Assembly (NCBI RefSeq): GCF_018119405.1
Contig: NZ_JAGPWC010000014.1
Coordinates: 27,408 to 91,407, forward strand
Reading direction: 5' to 3'
DNA: 64,000 nucleotides
Source of the DNA: Massilia sp. ST3
Lineage (GTDB): Bacteria; Pseudomonadota; Gammaproteobacteria; Burkholderiales; Burkholderiaceae_D
Every line of letters begins with the position of its first letter. Positions within the stretch are counted from its first letter, which is position 1. Shown here one piece after another: positions 1 through 9,788 of this stretch. The position numbers and the translations under genes are program-made. The notes beneath the pieces are model-generated. The model was not told the origin of the DNA and did no database searches. It saw only the letters and a program-made list of their open reading frames with translations.

Positions 1-237
1 CGGCACCGGACCCCAGACACCTGCGCCGCCCTTCATGACCTTTTGCACCAGCTTGTCTTCCGCGGCTTTCTGGCCGGCGTACTTGGCTGCAACGTCCTTG
101 TAGGATGGACCGACCAGCTTGTTCGCCACCGCATGGCAGGCCATGCAGTTCTTGGCTTTCGCCAGGTCGGCTTGTGCGAACGCGCTGGTGGACGCGAGGG
201 CCGACAACACAACACACAACATCAGGGAGCGTTTCAT
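1..237 (-). CDS. Class I c-type cytochrome (c-551/c8-like), 3' part cut by window edge
   Basis: The reading frame starts at the ATG at 237 and runs off the left edge, so only about 79 N-terminal residues are seen. It begins with a Sec signal peptide (MKRSLMLCVVLSALASTSAFA) followed by a haem-binding CMACH motif (CxxCH) about ten residues into the mature protein, as in small periplasmic cytochromes c-551/c8. Lysine-rich helices follow, with GPSYKDVAAKY as expected for this family; the distal methionine ligand lies beyond the edge. Its likely role is periplasmic electron transfer to a terminal oxidase or peroxidase. The following gene points the other way. Identity as a cytochrome c is secure; the redox partner is unknown. 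Confidence 0.9.
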   Translation of the reverse strand, partial: MKRSLMLCVVLSALASTSAFAQADLAKAKNCMACHAVANKLVGPSYKDVAAKYAGQKAAEDKLVQKVMKGGAGVWGPVP

Positions 238-414
238 TTGTTTCTCCAGGTTTAACACGGGAGTGATAGTACAGGGTTTCCGTCCGGGCTTCATCAACCG
301 ATACACTCTGTAACGATGAAGCAACGGGGATGGTCGATATGGCAACAACAAATTACAAATGGTTGCCGTGTGGAACTTTTTTTCGGTAAGATGTGGGATA
401 GAAGGAGTTTCATC

Positions 415-639
415 ATGCCCTTGATCATCCTGATTGCCGCCCTCGTGACCCTGCGCGGGCTTGAAGTGTGGCGCTTTGCCGAGCTGTCCTGGTGGTATAT
501 CGTCGGGCTGATGGTGTTCGCTTTTATCTGGTTCGAGTTCATCGAGAAGATGCTGGGGCTGGACAAGAAGAAGGCGCATGATGTGCAGGACCAGCATCGG
601 CGGGCTAGGGTGAAGCAGGCGTTCTTGAAGCGCAAATGA
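415..639 (+). CDS. Small Trp-rich inner-membrane protein (TIGR04438-like)
   Basis: A 74-residue protein with two hydrophobic segments (MPLIILIAALVTL and WWYIVGLMVFAFIW) and a basic, charged C-terminal tail (KKKAHDVQDQHRRARVKQ). It resembles the small tryptophan-rich family widespread in Burkholderiales, whose function is unknown. The frame is open further upstream, including an ATG at 391, but GAAGGAG at 401-407 lies 7 nt before the ATG at 415 and decides the start. A clear terminator follows the stop codon directly, so it is probably a single-gene transcript. Confidence 0.75.
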   Translation: MPLIILIAALVTLRGLEVWRFAELSWWYIVGLMVFAFIWFEFIEKMLGLDKKKAHDVQDQHRRARVKQAFLKRK

Positions 640-640
640 G

Positions 641-664
641 AAACGGCGGGGTTACCGCCGTTTT
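641..664 (+). terminator. Rho-independent terminator of the small Trp-rich protein gene
   Basis: Nine-base stem AAACGGCGG (641-649) pairs with CCGCCGTTT (655-663) around a 5-nt loop, and a T-run follows. It begins 2 nt after the stop codon. Confidence 0.85.
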
Positions 665-690
665 ATTTGGTGAATGCACGCTGCTGGGTG

Positions 691-811
691 ACGCGACGAA
701 CTTGGGTTCCGGCCTTCGCCGGAACGACGGTTTTGAGGCTAGTGGCAACGTAGTACGCTGTGTTTGCTTTAGCACGCCATCCCGGCGAAGGCCGGGATCC
801 AAGTTCGCAGC
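691..811. repeat. Paired palindromic repeat, family 2, copy A
   Basis: Two oppositely oriented hairpin units. Unit 1 (about 695-729) is AACTTGG followed by the hairpin GTTCCGGC-CTTC-GCCGGAAC. Unit 2 (about 777-808) is ATCCCGGC-GAAG-GCCGGGAT followed by CCAAGTT, the inverse of unit 1. They are separated by about 45 bp. The same arrangement recurs near 34765-34895 and 36881-36972. The element lies between the end of ilvD and the small Trp-rich gene and looks like a REP/BIME-type extragenic element. Confidence 0.8.
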
Positions 812-819
812 ACACCACC

Positions 820-2505
820 TCAATCCGTCACCGCCCCTTTACTGGCGCTCGAGGTCAGCTTCGCAAATTTCGCCAGCACCCCGCGCGTGTACCTCGGCGC
901 CGGCTGCACCCACGCCGCCCGCCTCCGCGCCAGCTCGTCCTCCGGCACGTTCAGCTGGATCAACAACTGGTGCGCGTCGATCGTCACCGAATCGCCTTCG
1001 CGCACCAGCGCGATCGTCCCGCCCTCGTAGGCCTCGGGCGACACGTGCCCGACCACCATGCCCCAGGTCCCGCCGGAGAAGCGCCCGTCCGTGATCAGGC
1101 CCACCGATTCGCCCAAGCCCTTGCCGATCAGCGCCGACGTCGGCGCCAGCATCTCCGGCATGCCCGGCCCGCCCTTGGGGCCCAGGTAGCGCAGCACCAG
1201 CACGTCGCCCGGCCGGATGCCGTTCGCGAGGATGACGTCCATGGCCGACTGCTCGTCGTCGAACACCCGCGCCGGCCCCGTGATGGCGGGGTTCTTGAGG
1301 CCCGTGATCTTGGCCACCGCGCCGTCCGGAGCCAGGTTGCCCTTCAGGATGGCCAGGTGGCCCTCGTCGTACAGCGCCCGGTCCAGCGGACGGATCACGT
1401 CCTGCCCCGCCGGCGGCGCGGAAGGCACATCGGCCAGTTCCTCGGCCAGGGTGCGCCCGGTGATGGTCAGGCAGCCGCCGTGCAGCAGGCCGGCGTCGAG
1501 CAGCAGCTTCATCACCTGCGGAATGCCGCCGGCCTGGTGCAGGTCGGTCGCCACGTACTGTCCCGATGGCTTGAGGTTGCAAATCACCGGGACCTTGCGC
1601 CGCACGCGCTCGAAATCGTCGAGCGACCATTCCACGTTGGCCGCGTGGGCGATGGCCAGGTAGTGCAGCACCGCGTTGGTGGAGCCGCCCGTGGCCATGA
1701 TCAGGGCCACCGCGTTCTCGATCGACTCGCGCGTGATGATGTCGCGCGGCTTGAGGTCGCGCTTGACCGCCTCGACCAAGACGCGCGCGGACTGCGCGGC
1801 CGAGCCGACCTTCTCGTCGTCCGGGTTGGCCATGGTCGAGGAGTACAGCAGCGACATGCCGAGCGCCTCGAAGGAGGACGACATGGTGTTGGCCGTGTAC
1901 ATGCCGCCGCAGGAACCGGACGAGGGACAGGCGTTGCGTTCGATGCCCTCGAAGTCCTCGCGGCTCATGCGCCCGGCCGTGAACTCGCCCACCGCCTCGA
2001 AGGCCGAGACGATGGTCAAGTCCTTGCCCTTCCAGTGGCCGGGCTTGATGGTGCCGCCATACACGTAGATGCCGGGCACGTTCAGGCGCGCCAGGGCGAT
2101 CATCCCGCCCGGCATGTTCTTGTCGCAGCCGCCGATCACGACCACGCCGTCCATCCACTGGCCGTTGACGCAGGTCTCGATGCAGTCGGCGATCACCTCG
2201 CGCGAGATCAGCGAGAACTTCATGCCCTCGGTGCCCATCGACATGCCGTCCGAGATGGTCGGGGTGCCGAACACCTGCGGGTTGGCGCCGGCCTCCCGGA
2301 CGGTGGCGATGGCGACGTCAGCCAGCTTCTGCAGGCCGGAATTGCAGGGCGTGATGGTCGAGTGGCCGTTGGCGACGCCGATCATCGGCTTGTCGAAGTC
2401 CTCCTCGCGGTAGCCCATCGCGTAGTACATCGAGCGGTTCGGGCTGCGGGCGACGCCTTCGGTGACGTGGCGGGAACGGCGGTTGTAGCGCGCTGGGTCG
2501 GCCAT
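820..2505 (-). CDS. ilvD: Dihydroxy-acid dehydratase
   Basis: 561 residues, the normal length for this cytoplasmic Fe-S enzyme of branched-chain amino acid synthesis, which dehydrates 2,3-dihydroxy-isovalerate and -methylvalerate to the 2-keto acids. Visible signatures are GCDKNMPGG and [18 protein letters not shown], which carry the cluster-ligand cysteines, and [13 protein letters not shown] near the C-terminus, which carries the catalytic serine. The frame is open to 2562, but AAGGAG lies 6 nt before the ATG at 2505, giving the expected N-terminus [17 protein letters not shown]. It is transcribed divergently from a LysR-type gene, a common arrangement that suggests control by that regulator. 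Ordinary and confidently assigned. Confidence 0.97.
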   Translation of the reverse strand: MADPARYNRRSRHVTEGVARSPNRSMYYAMGYREEDFDKPMIGVANGHSTITPCNSGLQKLADVAIATVREAGANPQVFGTPTISDGMSMGTEGMKFSLISREVIADCIETCVNGQWMDGVVVIGGCDKNMPGGMIALARLNVPGIYVYGGTIKPGHWKGKDLTIVSAFEAVGEFTAGRMSREDFEGIERNACPSSGSCGGMYTANTMSSSFEALGMSLLYSSTMANPDDEKVGSAAQSARVLVEAVKRDLKPRDIITRESIENAVALIMATGGSTNAVLHYLAIAHAANVEWSLDDFERVRRKVPVICNLKPSGQYVATDLHQAGGIPQVMKLLLDAGLLHGGCLTITGRTLAEELADVPSAPPAGQDVIRPLDRALYDEGHLAILKGNLAPDGAVAKITGLKNPAITGPARVFDDEQSAMDVILANGIRPGDVLVLRYLGPKGGPGMPEMLAPTSALIGKGLGESVGLITDGRFSGGTWGMVVGHVSPEAYEGGTIALVREGDSVTIDAHQLLIQLNVPEDELARRRAAWVQPAPRYTRGVLAKFAKLTSSASKGAVTD

Positions 2506-2628
2506 GAGAAGCTCCTTCGGGGTCAGGCCTGCCAGCATGCCTCGCCCTGCTTCCGAGGTCAAACGGGACGGCGTGCGTGTAATATGCAGGCTGTATCACC
2601 CGTTCCAATCCATATACCGCACGTATCG

Positions 2629-3516
2629 ATGACTCCCGAACTGCGCCAGCTGCGCCATTTCGTCACCGTCGCCGAAGAGCTGCACTTCGGCCGCGCCGCC
2701 GCGCGCCTGCACATGACCCAGCCGCCGCTGTCGCAGAGCATTGCCGGCCTGGAGGAATTGCTGGGCGCGCCCCTGTTCCTGCGCAACCGGCGCCAGGTGA
2801 CCCTGACGCCGGCCGGAAGCGCCCTGCTGCCGGAAGCGCGCCGCATCCTGGAGGAAGCGGGCGCCCTGCCCGAGCTGGTGCGGCGCGTGGCCTCGGGCGA
2901 GGCGGGGCGCCTGGCCCTGTCCTTCGTCACCACCGCCGGCCTGTCGGTGCTGCCGGCCACCCTGCGCCGCTACAGCGCCGCCTATCCGGCGGTGCGCATG
3001 GTGCTGCAGGAGGCCACCTCCGATGTGCAGTTCGAGGAGCTGCTGCACGGCCGCATCGACGCCGGCTTCGTGATCCCGCCGCTGCCGGCCCAGGAGCTGC
3101 TCGCCTACCGCCGCATCGTCGAGGAGCCGCTGATCCTGTGCGCGCCCAGCGGCCTGGAGGCCTTGGGTAAAGAGGGCCCGGTACGCCTGCGCGACCTGCC
3201 GCCGCTGCCGCTGGTGATCTTCCCGCGCGCGGTCGCGCCAGGCCTGCACGACGCCATCCTGGCCTGCCTGCGCACGGCCGGCGTCACGCCCGTGATCGGG
3301 CAGGAAGCGATCCAGATGCAGACCATCGTCAGCCTGGTCTCCGGCGGCATGGGCATGGCACTTGTGCCACAATCGGTATCGAACCTGATGCGCCCGGGCG
3401 TAGAATACCGGCCTTTGCTGGATCCGGCCCCGCTGGCCGAGACCGGCCTGGCCTGGCGCCGCGACAATGCGTCGCCTGTGCTCAAGGGCTTCCTCAACCT
3501 CTTGTTTGAAGACTGA
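2629..3516 (+). CDS. LysR-type transcriptional regulator, divergent from ilvD
   Basis: 295 residues. Residues 1-60 form the winged helix-turn-helix typical of LysR proteins (LRHFVTVAEELHFGRAAARL, then MTQPPLSQSIAGLEELLG), followed by a periplasmic-binding-protein-like effector domain. The 123-bp gap to ilvD on the opposite strand is the likely binding region; LysR proteins usually regulate the divergent neighbour and themselves. An open frame extends far upstream through the antisense of ilvD, but homology starts at the ATG at 2629. The gene is followed 15 nt later by lgt, so the two could share a transcript. The effector is not evident; a branched-chain amino acid intermediate is a reasonable guess only. 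Confidence 0.9.
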   Translation: MTPELRQLRHFVTVAEELHFGRAAARLHMTQPPLSQSIAGLEELLGAPLFLRNRRQVTLTPAGSALLPEARRILEEAGALPELVRRVASGEAGRLALSFVTTAGLSVLPATLRRYSAAYPAVRMVLQEATSDVQFEELLHGRIDAGFVIPPLPAQELLAYRRIVEEPLILCAPSGLEALGKEGPVRLRDLPPLPLVIFPRAVAPGLHDAILACLRTAGVTPVIGQEAIQMQTIVSLVSGGMGMALVPQSVSNLMRPGVEYRPLLDPAPLAETGLAWRRDNASPVLKGFLNLLFED

Positions 3517-3531
3517 ATCGAAAGACTGACT

Positions 3532-4341
3532 ATGCTGATTCATCCGCAGCCGAACCCGATCGCGTTTTCCATCGGCCCGGTCGACATCCACTGGTATGGC
3601 CTGATGTACGTGGTGGCCTTCGCCCAGTTCCTGATGCTGGGGCGCGTGCGCATCCGCCAGCCGCACATCGCGGCCCAGGGCTGGACCAGGGACGATCTCG
3701 ACGACATGCTGTTCTACGGGATGCTGGGCGTGATCCTGGGCGGACGCCTGGGCGAGGTGCTGTTCTACCAGCCGCTCTACTTCCTCGAACACCCGCTCGA
3801 GATCTTCATGGTCTGGAAAGGCGGCATGTCCTTCCACGGCGGCTTCCTGGGCGTGCTGGTCGCGATGGCGCTGTGGGCGCGCCGCCGCAAGCGCAACCTG
3901 CTCGACGTGTACGACTTCATCGCGCCAATGGTGCCGCTCGGGTACGCCGCCGGCCGCATCGGCAACTTCATCAACGCCGAGCTGCCGGGCCGCCTGGCCG
4001 ATCCTTCGCTGCCCTGGGCCATGCTGTGGCCGGGCGTGGAAGGCCCGCGCCATCCGTCGCCGCTCTACCAGTGCCTGGTCGACGGCGTGCTGGTATTCCT
4101 GATCCTGTGGCCGTTCGCGCGCAAGGCGCGCCCGCGCCTGGCGGTGGGTGCGCTGTTCACCTTGCTGTATGGGTGCGCGCGCTTCTTCACCGAATACTTC
4201 CGGGTGCCGGACTGGGAAGTCAGCGTGGCCGGCATCCCCATCACCTCGGGCCAGATGCTGTCGCTGCCGATGATCGTCGCGGCGCTGGCCATGCTGGCAT
4301 GGGCCTACAAGCAGCCCGGGAACCGCGCGGTGCACGCCTGA
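3532..4341 (+). CDS. lgt: Prolipoprotein diacylglyceryl transferase
   Basis: 269 residues, a polytopic inner-membrane enzyme that transfers diacylglyceryl from phosphatidylglycerol to the lipobox cysteine of prolipoproteins. The family signature [14 protein letters not shown] is intact, and the conserved His region GGMSFHGGF and the N-terminal HWYGLMY segment are present. About seven hydrophobic helices fit the known topology. The ATG at 3532 lies 15 nt after the LysR gene. The window also encodes lipoproteins (around 12.8 kb and 63.2 kb) that would be substrates, but lgt is a genome-wide housekeeping gene and no special link is implied. Confidence 0.97.
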   Translation: MLIHPQPNPIAFSIGPVDIHWYGLMYVVAFAQFLMLGRVRIRQPHIAAQGWTRDDLDDMLFYGMLGVILGGRLGEVLFYQPLYFLEHPLEIFMVWKGGMSFHGGFLGVLVAMALWARRRKRNLLDVYDFIAPMVPLGYAAGRIGNFINAELPGRLADPSLPWAMLWPGVEGPRHPSPLYQCLVDGVLVFLILWPFARKARPRLAVGALFTLLYGCARFFTEYFRVPDWEVSVAGIPITSGQMLSLPMIVAALAMLAWAYKQPGNRAVHA

Positions 4342-4590
4342 ACACGCACCCGTCCCGCGTAAAAACCGGTGGGAATCCGCGTATATATGCGCGCGGCATT
4401 CCCCGCGCAATCCGGTCCGCATAACCTTACGGCGAAACCGTTGTATTGGATTGTTCTGTCTTGCAAATCTTTAATAGGCGATGCAATACTAAAAACACAT
4501 ATCGCTAATACGCATCAGCGGCCCTTGCGATGTCCCTCGCGTCTCATGCATGCGCCGGGTCATGTGGCGGCGCCGTCCTGAGGCCTGGTT

Positions 4591-5964
4591 TTGAAAGACA
4601 TTGCTGTGCGCGACACCGTAAGTAACCCGCAGGACGAGGCGGAGAACCCGCCCCGGAAGCAACCGGAAAATCAGCCTGCAAGCCAGCCTCCCGAAGCCGC
4701 GCCCCGCACCCTGTTTCGCCAGCAAGCCATCGAGCACGTGACGGTGCGCCAGTACGGCACCGTCATCCTGACCCGTCCCTTCAGCCATGCCATCCTGACC
4801 GGCGTGTTCGTCGGCCTGGCGCTGCTCTTGATCGCCTTCTTCGCCTTCTTCGAGACCACCCGCAAGGCGCAGGTCCAGGGCATGCTGGCGCCGAGCGCGG
4901 GCGTCACCCGTGTCCTCCCGAGCCAGGCCGGCGTGATCAAGGAAATCCACATCAAGGAAGGCCAGTTCGTGCGCGAAGGCGAGGTCCTGTTCGTCGTCTC
5001 GAGCGAACGCAGCTCGTCCGACCCGCAATCCACCGAGGCCCTGATTTCCGATCTGCTCGTCAAGCGCCGCGACAGCTTCCACACCGAACTGCAGCAGGCC
5101 AAGGTGCAGGCCGGCCATCGCCGCGCCGCGCTGCAGCAGCGTGCGCGCGACCTGGAGGGCGAGATCAAGCGGCTGGAAAACCAGGCCCTGATGCAGAAGC
5201 AGCGCATCGCCCTGTCCGAGCAGACGGTGGCCCGCTTCGCCCAGCTGAAGGCGACCAACTACATCTCGGCCGCCCAGCTGCAGGAGCGCGAAGGCGAACT
5301 GCTCGACCAGCGCCAGCGCCTGCTCGAGATCGACCGCATCCGCTCCGCCACCCAGCGCGACCTCGTGAGCACCCAGGCCGAGGAACAGGATATCGCGGTG
5401 CAGGCCCTGCGCGACGAAAACGCCTTGCGCCGCAGCGCCTCGACGCTCGAACAGGATCTGACCGAGAACGAGGCGCGGCGCGAGATCCCGGTGCGCGCAC
5501 GCCTCAGCGGCACGGTCACGGCGATCACGGCGAGCCTCGGCCAGACCGTGGGCGGCTCGACCTCGCTGGCATCGATCCTGCCGGAGGGCAGCAAGCTGGA
5601 AGCCGAAATGTACGTGCCTTCGCGTGCGGTCGGCTTCATCAAGCCCGGCATGACGGCCCTGCTGCGCTACCAGGCCTTCCCGTACCAGAAATTCGGCCAG
5701 CATCCGGCCCGCGTGCGCGAGGTGGCGACCACCTCGGTGCGCCCCGAGGAGCTGCCCTTCTCGGCCGCGGCGATGCCGGGCGTGGCCCAGTCCGAGCCGG
5801 TGTACCGCATCCGCCTCGAGCTCGACCGCCAGTCCGTGCAGGCCTATGGCGCGCCGATGCCGCTGCGCTCCGGCATGCTGGTCGACGCCAGCGTCCTGCT
5901 CGAGCGCCGCAAGCTTTACGAATGGGTGCTGGAGCCGATCTTCAGCATCTCGGGCCGCCTGTAA
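4591..5964 (+). CDS. HlyD-family membrane fusion protein of a peptide exporter (CvaA/RaxA-like)
   Basis: 457 residues. The first 50 residues are polar and proline-rich, then one transmembrane helix at about 65-88 (AILTGVFVGLALLLIAFFAF). A biotinyl-lipoyl-like half (LPSQAGVIKEIHIKEGQFVR), a long coiled coil (about 140-300) and the second lipoyl half plus beta-barrel follow, as in type I secretion adaptors. Such proteins bridge an inner-membrane ABC exporter to a TolC-like channel. The start appears to be TTG at 4591, with CTGAGG 7 nt upstream; a GTG at 4606 is an alternative. It is followed 79 nt later by a C39-peptidase ABC transporter, so together they form a bacteriocin/microcin-type exporter. 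No TolC-like gene is adjacent. Confidence 0.9.
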   Translation: MKDIAVRDTVSNPQDEAENPPRKQPENQPASQPPEAAPRTLFRQQAIEHVTVRQYGTVILTRPFSHAILTGVFVGLALLLIAFFAFFETTRKAQVQGMLAPSAGVTRVLPSQAGVIKEIHIKEGQFVREGEVLFVVSSERSSSDPQSTEALISDLLVKRRDSFHTELQQAKVQAGHRRAALQQRARDLEGEIKRLENQALMQKQRIALSEQTVARFAQLKATNYISAAQLQEREGELLDQRQRLLEIDRIRSATQRDLVSTQAEEQDIAVQALRDENALRRSASTLEQDLTENEARREIPVRARLSGTVTAITASLGQTVGGSTSLASILPEGSKLEAEMYVPSRAVGFIKPGMTALLRYQAFPYQKFGQHPARVREVATTSVRPEELPFSAAAMPGVAQSEPVYRIRLELDRQSVQAYGAPMPLRSGMLVDASVLLERRKLYEWVLEPIFSISGRL

Positions 5965-6043
5965 GCCAGGCGCGCATTTCTTCCCATCCTGCCGGCCGCA
6001 GCCCCCGTGCGCGGCCAGCCCACCCCGTGATCGCAACTGAGTT

Positions 6044-8188
6044 ATGCAATTTCCTCTCCTCTCCCAGTTAGCCTTCTGGAACAGCCGCCGGCTGCCCGTC
6101 ATGCTGCAGACCGAAGGCGCCGAATGCGGCCTCGCCTGCATGGCCATGGTCGCCAGCTACTGGGGGCACCAGATCGACATCCCGAGCATGCGCCGCCGCT
6201 TCTCGGTGTCGATGAAGGGCGTGAACCTGAAGGGCCTGATGGCCATGGCGGGCGGCCTGTCGCTGCAGACCCGCCCGCTCAAGCTGGACCTGCCGCACCT
6301 GCCCGAACTGAAGCTGCCCTGCATCCTGCACTGGGACCTGAACCACTTCGTGGTGCTCAAGTCGGTGTCGTCCAGCCATGTCGTGATCCACGATCCGGCG
6401 GTCGGCGAACGGCGCATGGCGATGGAGGAATTCGCCAAGCACTTTACCGGCATCGCCCTCGAGCTGACGCCGACCGCCCAGTTCGAGGCCAGGGAAGAAC
6501 GCCAGCAGTTCTCGCTGTTCTCGTTGATGGGGCGCGTGGTCGGCCTGCGCCGCGGCCTGTTCCAGCTGCTCGCGCTGGGCCTGGCCCTGCAGGTATGCGC
6601 CCTGGTCGCGCCCTTCTACATGCAGTGGCTGGTGGACGAAGCGCTGCTGGCCGCGGACCGCGACCTGATCACGGTGCTGGGCTGCGGCTTCCTGCTGCTG
6701 GTCCTGCTCCAGACCGCGATCGGCGCCGTGCGCTCCTGGATCACCACCGTGCTGGCCACCAGCCTGAATCTGCAATGGCTGGGCAATGCCTTCTCGCACC
6801 TGCTGAAGCTGCCGCTGCCCTATTTCGAGAAGCGCCACACCGGCGACATCGTGTCGCGCTTCGGTTCGATCCAGCGCATGCAGACCAGCCTCACCACCCA
6901 GTTCGTCGAAGGCGTCATCGACGGCGTGCTGGTGCTGGGCACACTGGTCATGATGCTGTTGTACAGCCCCACGCTGGCAGGCGTGGCCTGCATCGCCGTG
7001 CTGCTCTACGCGCTGCTGCGCTGGGCGATCTTCCGCCCCCTGCGCGATGCGAATTCCGAGCAGATCATCCACGCCGCAAAACAGCAGAGCCATTTCATGG
7101 AAACCGTGCGCGGCATGCAAAGCATCCGCCTGTTCGGACGCAGCGACGAGCGCCGTTCGGGCTGGATGAATTCGCTGACCGACGAATTCAATGCCCAGTT
7201 GCGCATCGCCAAGCTGTCGGTGTCCTACCAGACCGCCAACACCCTGCTGTTCAGCGGCGAGCGCGTGATCGTGATCTGGATCGCGGCCCTGGCCGTGCTG
7301 AACAACGAATTCTCGGTCGGCATGCTGTTCGCCTTCATCAGCTACAAGGACCAGTTCAGCCAGCGCATGGCCAGCCTGATCGACAAGCTGTTCGAACTGC
7401 GCATGATCCGCCTGCACGGCGAACGCCTGGCCGACATCGTGCTGACCGAAGCGGAACGCGACGACGGCGCGGCCGAGATGGACGCGAGCCACATCCTGCC
7501 GTCGATCGAGATCAAAAACCTCAGCTTCCGCTATTCCGACAGCGAACCGGAAGTCATCCGTGAACTCAACCTCAGCATCCCGGCCGGGCAATGCGTGGCG
7601 ATCACCGGCCCCTCGGGCTGCGGCAAGACCACCCTGATGAAACTGCTGCTCGGCCTGCTCACGCCGACGAGCGGCGAAATCCGCATCGGCGACGTGCCCC
7701 TCGGCTCGCTCGGCATGGCGAACTACCGCGAGATGCTGGGCACCGTGATGCAGGACGATTCCCTGTTTGCCGGATCGATCGCCGACAACATCGCCTTCTT
7801 CGACCCGATGATCGACATGCAGCGCGTCTACAAGTGCGCCGAGCTGGCCGCCATCGGCCCCGAGATCGCCGCCATGCCGATGGCCTTCAATACCCTGGTG
7901 GGCGACATCGGCACCGGCCTGTCGGGCGGCCAGAAGCAGCGCATCCTGCTGGCGCGCTCGCTGTACAAGAATCCGAAGATCCTGGTGCTGGACGAAGCGA
8001 CCAGCCACCTGGACGTGTGGAACGAACAGGCCGTCAACCAGGCGATCCAGCGGATTCCGCTGACCCGGATCATCGTCGCGCACCGTCCGGAAACGATCCA
8101 GATGGCGGAGCGCGTGATCGTGCTGCACAACGGGCAGGTGGCCCAGGATGTGGTGCCCCAGAAGCCGGAGAACAGGCAGGCCGCCTGA
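6044..8188 (+). CDS. Peptidase-domain (C39) ABC exporter (CvaB/RaxB-like)
   Basis: 714 residues with three domains in order. An N-terminal C39 protease (about 15-140) has the catalytic Cys in QTEGAECGLACMAM, the His in LHWDLNHFVVLK and the Asp in IHDPAVG. A six-helix ABC membrane domain (about 165-450) and a nucleotide-binding domain follow, with Walker A GPSGCGKTT, signature LSGGQKQR and Walker B ILVLDEATS. All catalytic residues are intact, so it should cleave double-glycine leaders and export the released peptide. It forms an operon with the upstream HlyD adaptor. No double-glycine precursor peptide was found in the flanking gaps, so the cargo must be encoded elsewhere. Confidence 0.95.
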   Translation: MQFPLLSQLAFWNSRRLPVMLQTEGAECGLACMAMVASYWGHQIDIPSMRRRFSVSMKGVNLKGLMAMAGGLSLQTRPLKLDLPHLPELKLPCILHWDLNHFVVLKSVSSSHVVIHDPAVGERRMAMEEFAKHFTGIALELTPTAQFEAREERQQFSLFSLMGRVVGLRRGLFQLLALGLALQVCALVAPFYMQWLVDEALLAADRDLITVLGCGFLLLVLLQTAIGAVRSWITTVLATSLNLQWLGNAFSHLLKLPLPYFEKRHTGDIVSRFGSIQRMQTSLTTQFVEGVIDGVLVLGTLVMMLLYSPTLAGVACIAVLLYALLRWAIFRPLRDANSEQIIHAAKQQSHFMETVRGMQSIRLFGRSDERRSGWMNSLTDEFNAQLRIAKLSVSYQTANTLLFSGERVIVIWIAALAVLNNEFSVGMLFAFISYKDQFSQRMASLIDKLFELRMIRLHGERLADIVLTEAERDDGAAEMDASHILPSIEIKNLSFRYSDSEPEVIRELNLSIPAGQCVAITGPSGCGKTTLMKLLLGLLTPTSGEIRIGDVPLGSLGMANYREMLGTVMQDDSLFAGSIADNIAFFDPMIDMQRVYKCAELAAIGPEIAAMPMAFNTLVGDIGTGLSGGQKQRILLARSLYKNPKILVLDEATSHLDVWNEQAVNQAIQRIPLTRIIVAHRPETIQMAERVIVLHNGQVAQDVVPQKPENRQAA

Positions 8189-8206
8189 GGACACCGGCCT
8201 GTCGGT

Positions 8207-9003
8207 TCAGGCTTTCCAGAACATATAGGCCGCCAGCGCGTACAGGATCACCGCGAAGATCTTCTGCAGCCGGCGCACCGGCATCCTGTGCGCGGTGCGC
8301 GCGCCCAGCGGCGCCATGCTCACGCTGGCCAGCACGATGATGGCCAGCGCCGGCAGGTAGATGAAGCCGAGCGAATACGCCGGCAGCCCCGCCTCGCCCC
8401 ATCCCCAATAGATGTTCGACAGCGTGCCCGAGAGCGCGATCGGGAAGCCCAGCGCCGCGCTGGTCGCCACCGCATTGTGGATGCGCACGTTACACCAGGT
8501 CATGAAGGGCACGGAGATGAAGCCGCCGCCCGCGCCGACGATCCCCGACAGCACGCCGATCACGCCGCCCGCCGCGAACATGCCGGGCGTACCGGGCAGC
8601 TCGCGCGTCCCGGCGGGCTTTTTCCCGATCAGCATTTGCGTCGCCGAGAAAGCCACGAACACGCCGAAGAAGGCGGCCAGCACCGAGGCGTTCATCTGCT
8701 TGCCGATCCAGGGGCCGATCCAGGAGCCCACCAGGATGCCGGGCGCCAGCAGCTTCACCACCGGCCACAGGATCGCGCCGTGGGCCTGGTGCGCGCGCAT
8801 CGAGGACAGCGAGGTAAACAGGATGGTGGCGAGCGAGGTGGCGATCGCCATGTGCACCACCAGCTCCGGCGCGATGCCGCGCGCCGTGAAGATCATCGTG
8901 ATGAAGGGGACCAGCACCATGCCGCCGCCGATGCCGAGCAGGCCGGCGGCGAAGCCGCCGAAGGCGCCCATCGCCAGCAGGGCCAGGATCAGCGGGATGT
9001 CCA

Positions 9004-9004
<1 letters not shown>
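8207..9004 (-). CDS. TauE/SafE-family anion permease
   Basis: 265 residues and about eight hydrophobic helices, with two related halves carrying glycine-rich signatures (LLGIGGGMVLVPF and GIVGAGGGFISVPF) typical of the TauE/SafE family. Members export sulfite, sulfoacetate or other organosulfur anions across the inner membrane; this substrate cannot be read from the sequence. The start at 9004 shares one base with the TGA of the upstream EVE gene (TGATG), so the two are almost certainly translationally coupled. It converges with the C39 ABC exporter gene; the short gap has an imperfect GCCTGA/TCAGGC hairpin spanning both stop codons. Confidence 0.88.
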
Positions 9005-9474
<470 letters not shown>

Positions 9475-9489
9475 CGCGCCTCCACAACA

Positions 9490-9517
9490 AACAAAACAAA
9501 ACGCGCCGAGGGCGCGC
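9490..9517 (-). terminator. Second of two tandem terminators after 6S RNA, just before the EVE gene
   Basis: Perfect six-base stem CGCGCC (9502-9507) and GGCGCG (9511-9516) around GAG. On the minus strand it is followed by TTTTGTTTTG. It lies directly downstream of the 6S terminator. Confidence 0.75.
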
Positions 9518-9554
9518 AAAAAAAAAAACGGTTGCGAACCGAAGTGCGCAACCG
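9518..9554 (-). terminator. Intrinsic terminator of 6S RNA
   Basis: On the minus strand, stem CGGTTGCG pairs with CGCAACCG (9547-9554 with 9529-9536) around a 10-nt loop, followed by 11 consecutive T residues (A-run 9518-9528 on the plus strand). Very strong terminator. Confidence 0.92.
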
Positions 9555-9559
9555 CCTGT

Positions 9560-9742
9560 ATCTGTGCCCCGCCTGTGCCGTTTCTGCCGGCATCCCGAAC
9601 CAGAACGGTTCAAGGTGGTCGCGGTCAGATCAATTTCGGGTTCGTCGGACTAGCGACGCTCACGCCCATCGAACGTGTTCCACAACCTATGCGTAAGAAT
9701 GGTTCAAGGAATATATGGCAAATCTCGAACACCGCAGGGTAG
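9560..9742 (-). ncRNA. ssrS: 6S RNA
   Basis: The segment between zapA and the double terminator has the expected 6S features. The closing stem CCCTGC (9739-9734) pairs with GCGGGG (9572-9567), extended by a bulged GTGT/CACG pairing. The conserved 3' segment CACCTTGAACCGTTCTGGTTC corresponds to the familiar CACCTTGAACC...GGTTC of enterobacterial 6S RNA. The implied mature size of about 180 nt and the position directly downstream of zapA are both typical. 6S RNA mimics an open promoter and sequesters sigma-70 RNA polymerase in stationary phase. Exact ends are estimates; a covariance-model search would settle them. Confidence 0.88.
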
Positions 9743-9788
9743 AGCGCAGTTTACTCCCTTGGCCCGGCATGTCAAACGGTTTCGGCCA

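Noticed and set aside
760..2628. Upstream extension of the LysR frame through the antisense of ilvD
   Set aside because: The LysR family begins at the ATG at 2629; the extension is antisense shadow without features.
4342..4590. A bacteriocin precursor gene upstream of the HlyD adaptor
   Set aside because: The only frame of useful length (4369-4581) has no double-glycine leader or ribosome site; nothing on the other strand fits either. The gap holds at most a promoter (TTGCAA near 4461, AATACT near 4485).
8183..8212. Bidirectional terminator between the convergent C39 exporter and TauE genes
   Set aside because: The stem GCCTGA/TCAGGC is only 6 bp with an 18-nt loop and no T-run, too weak to list as a terminator.
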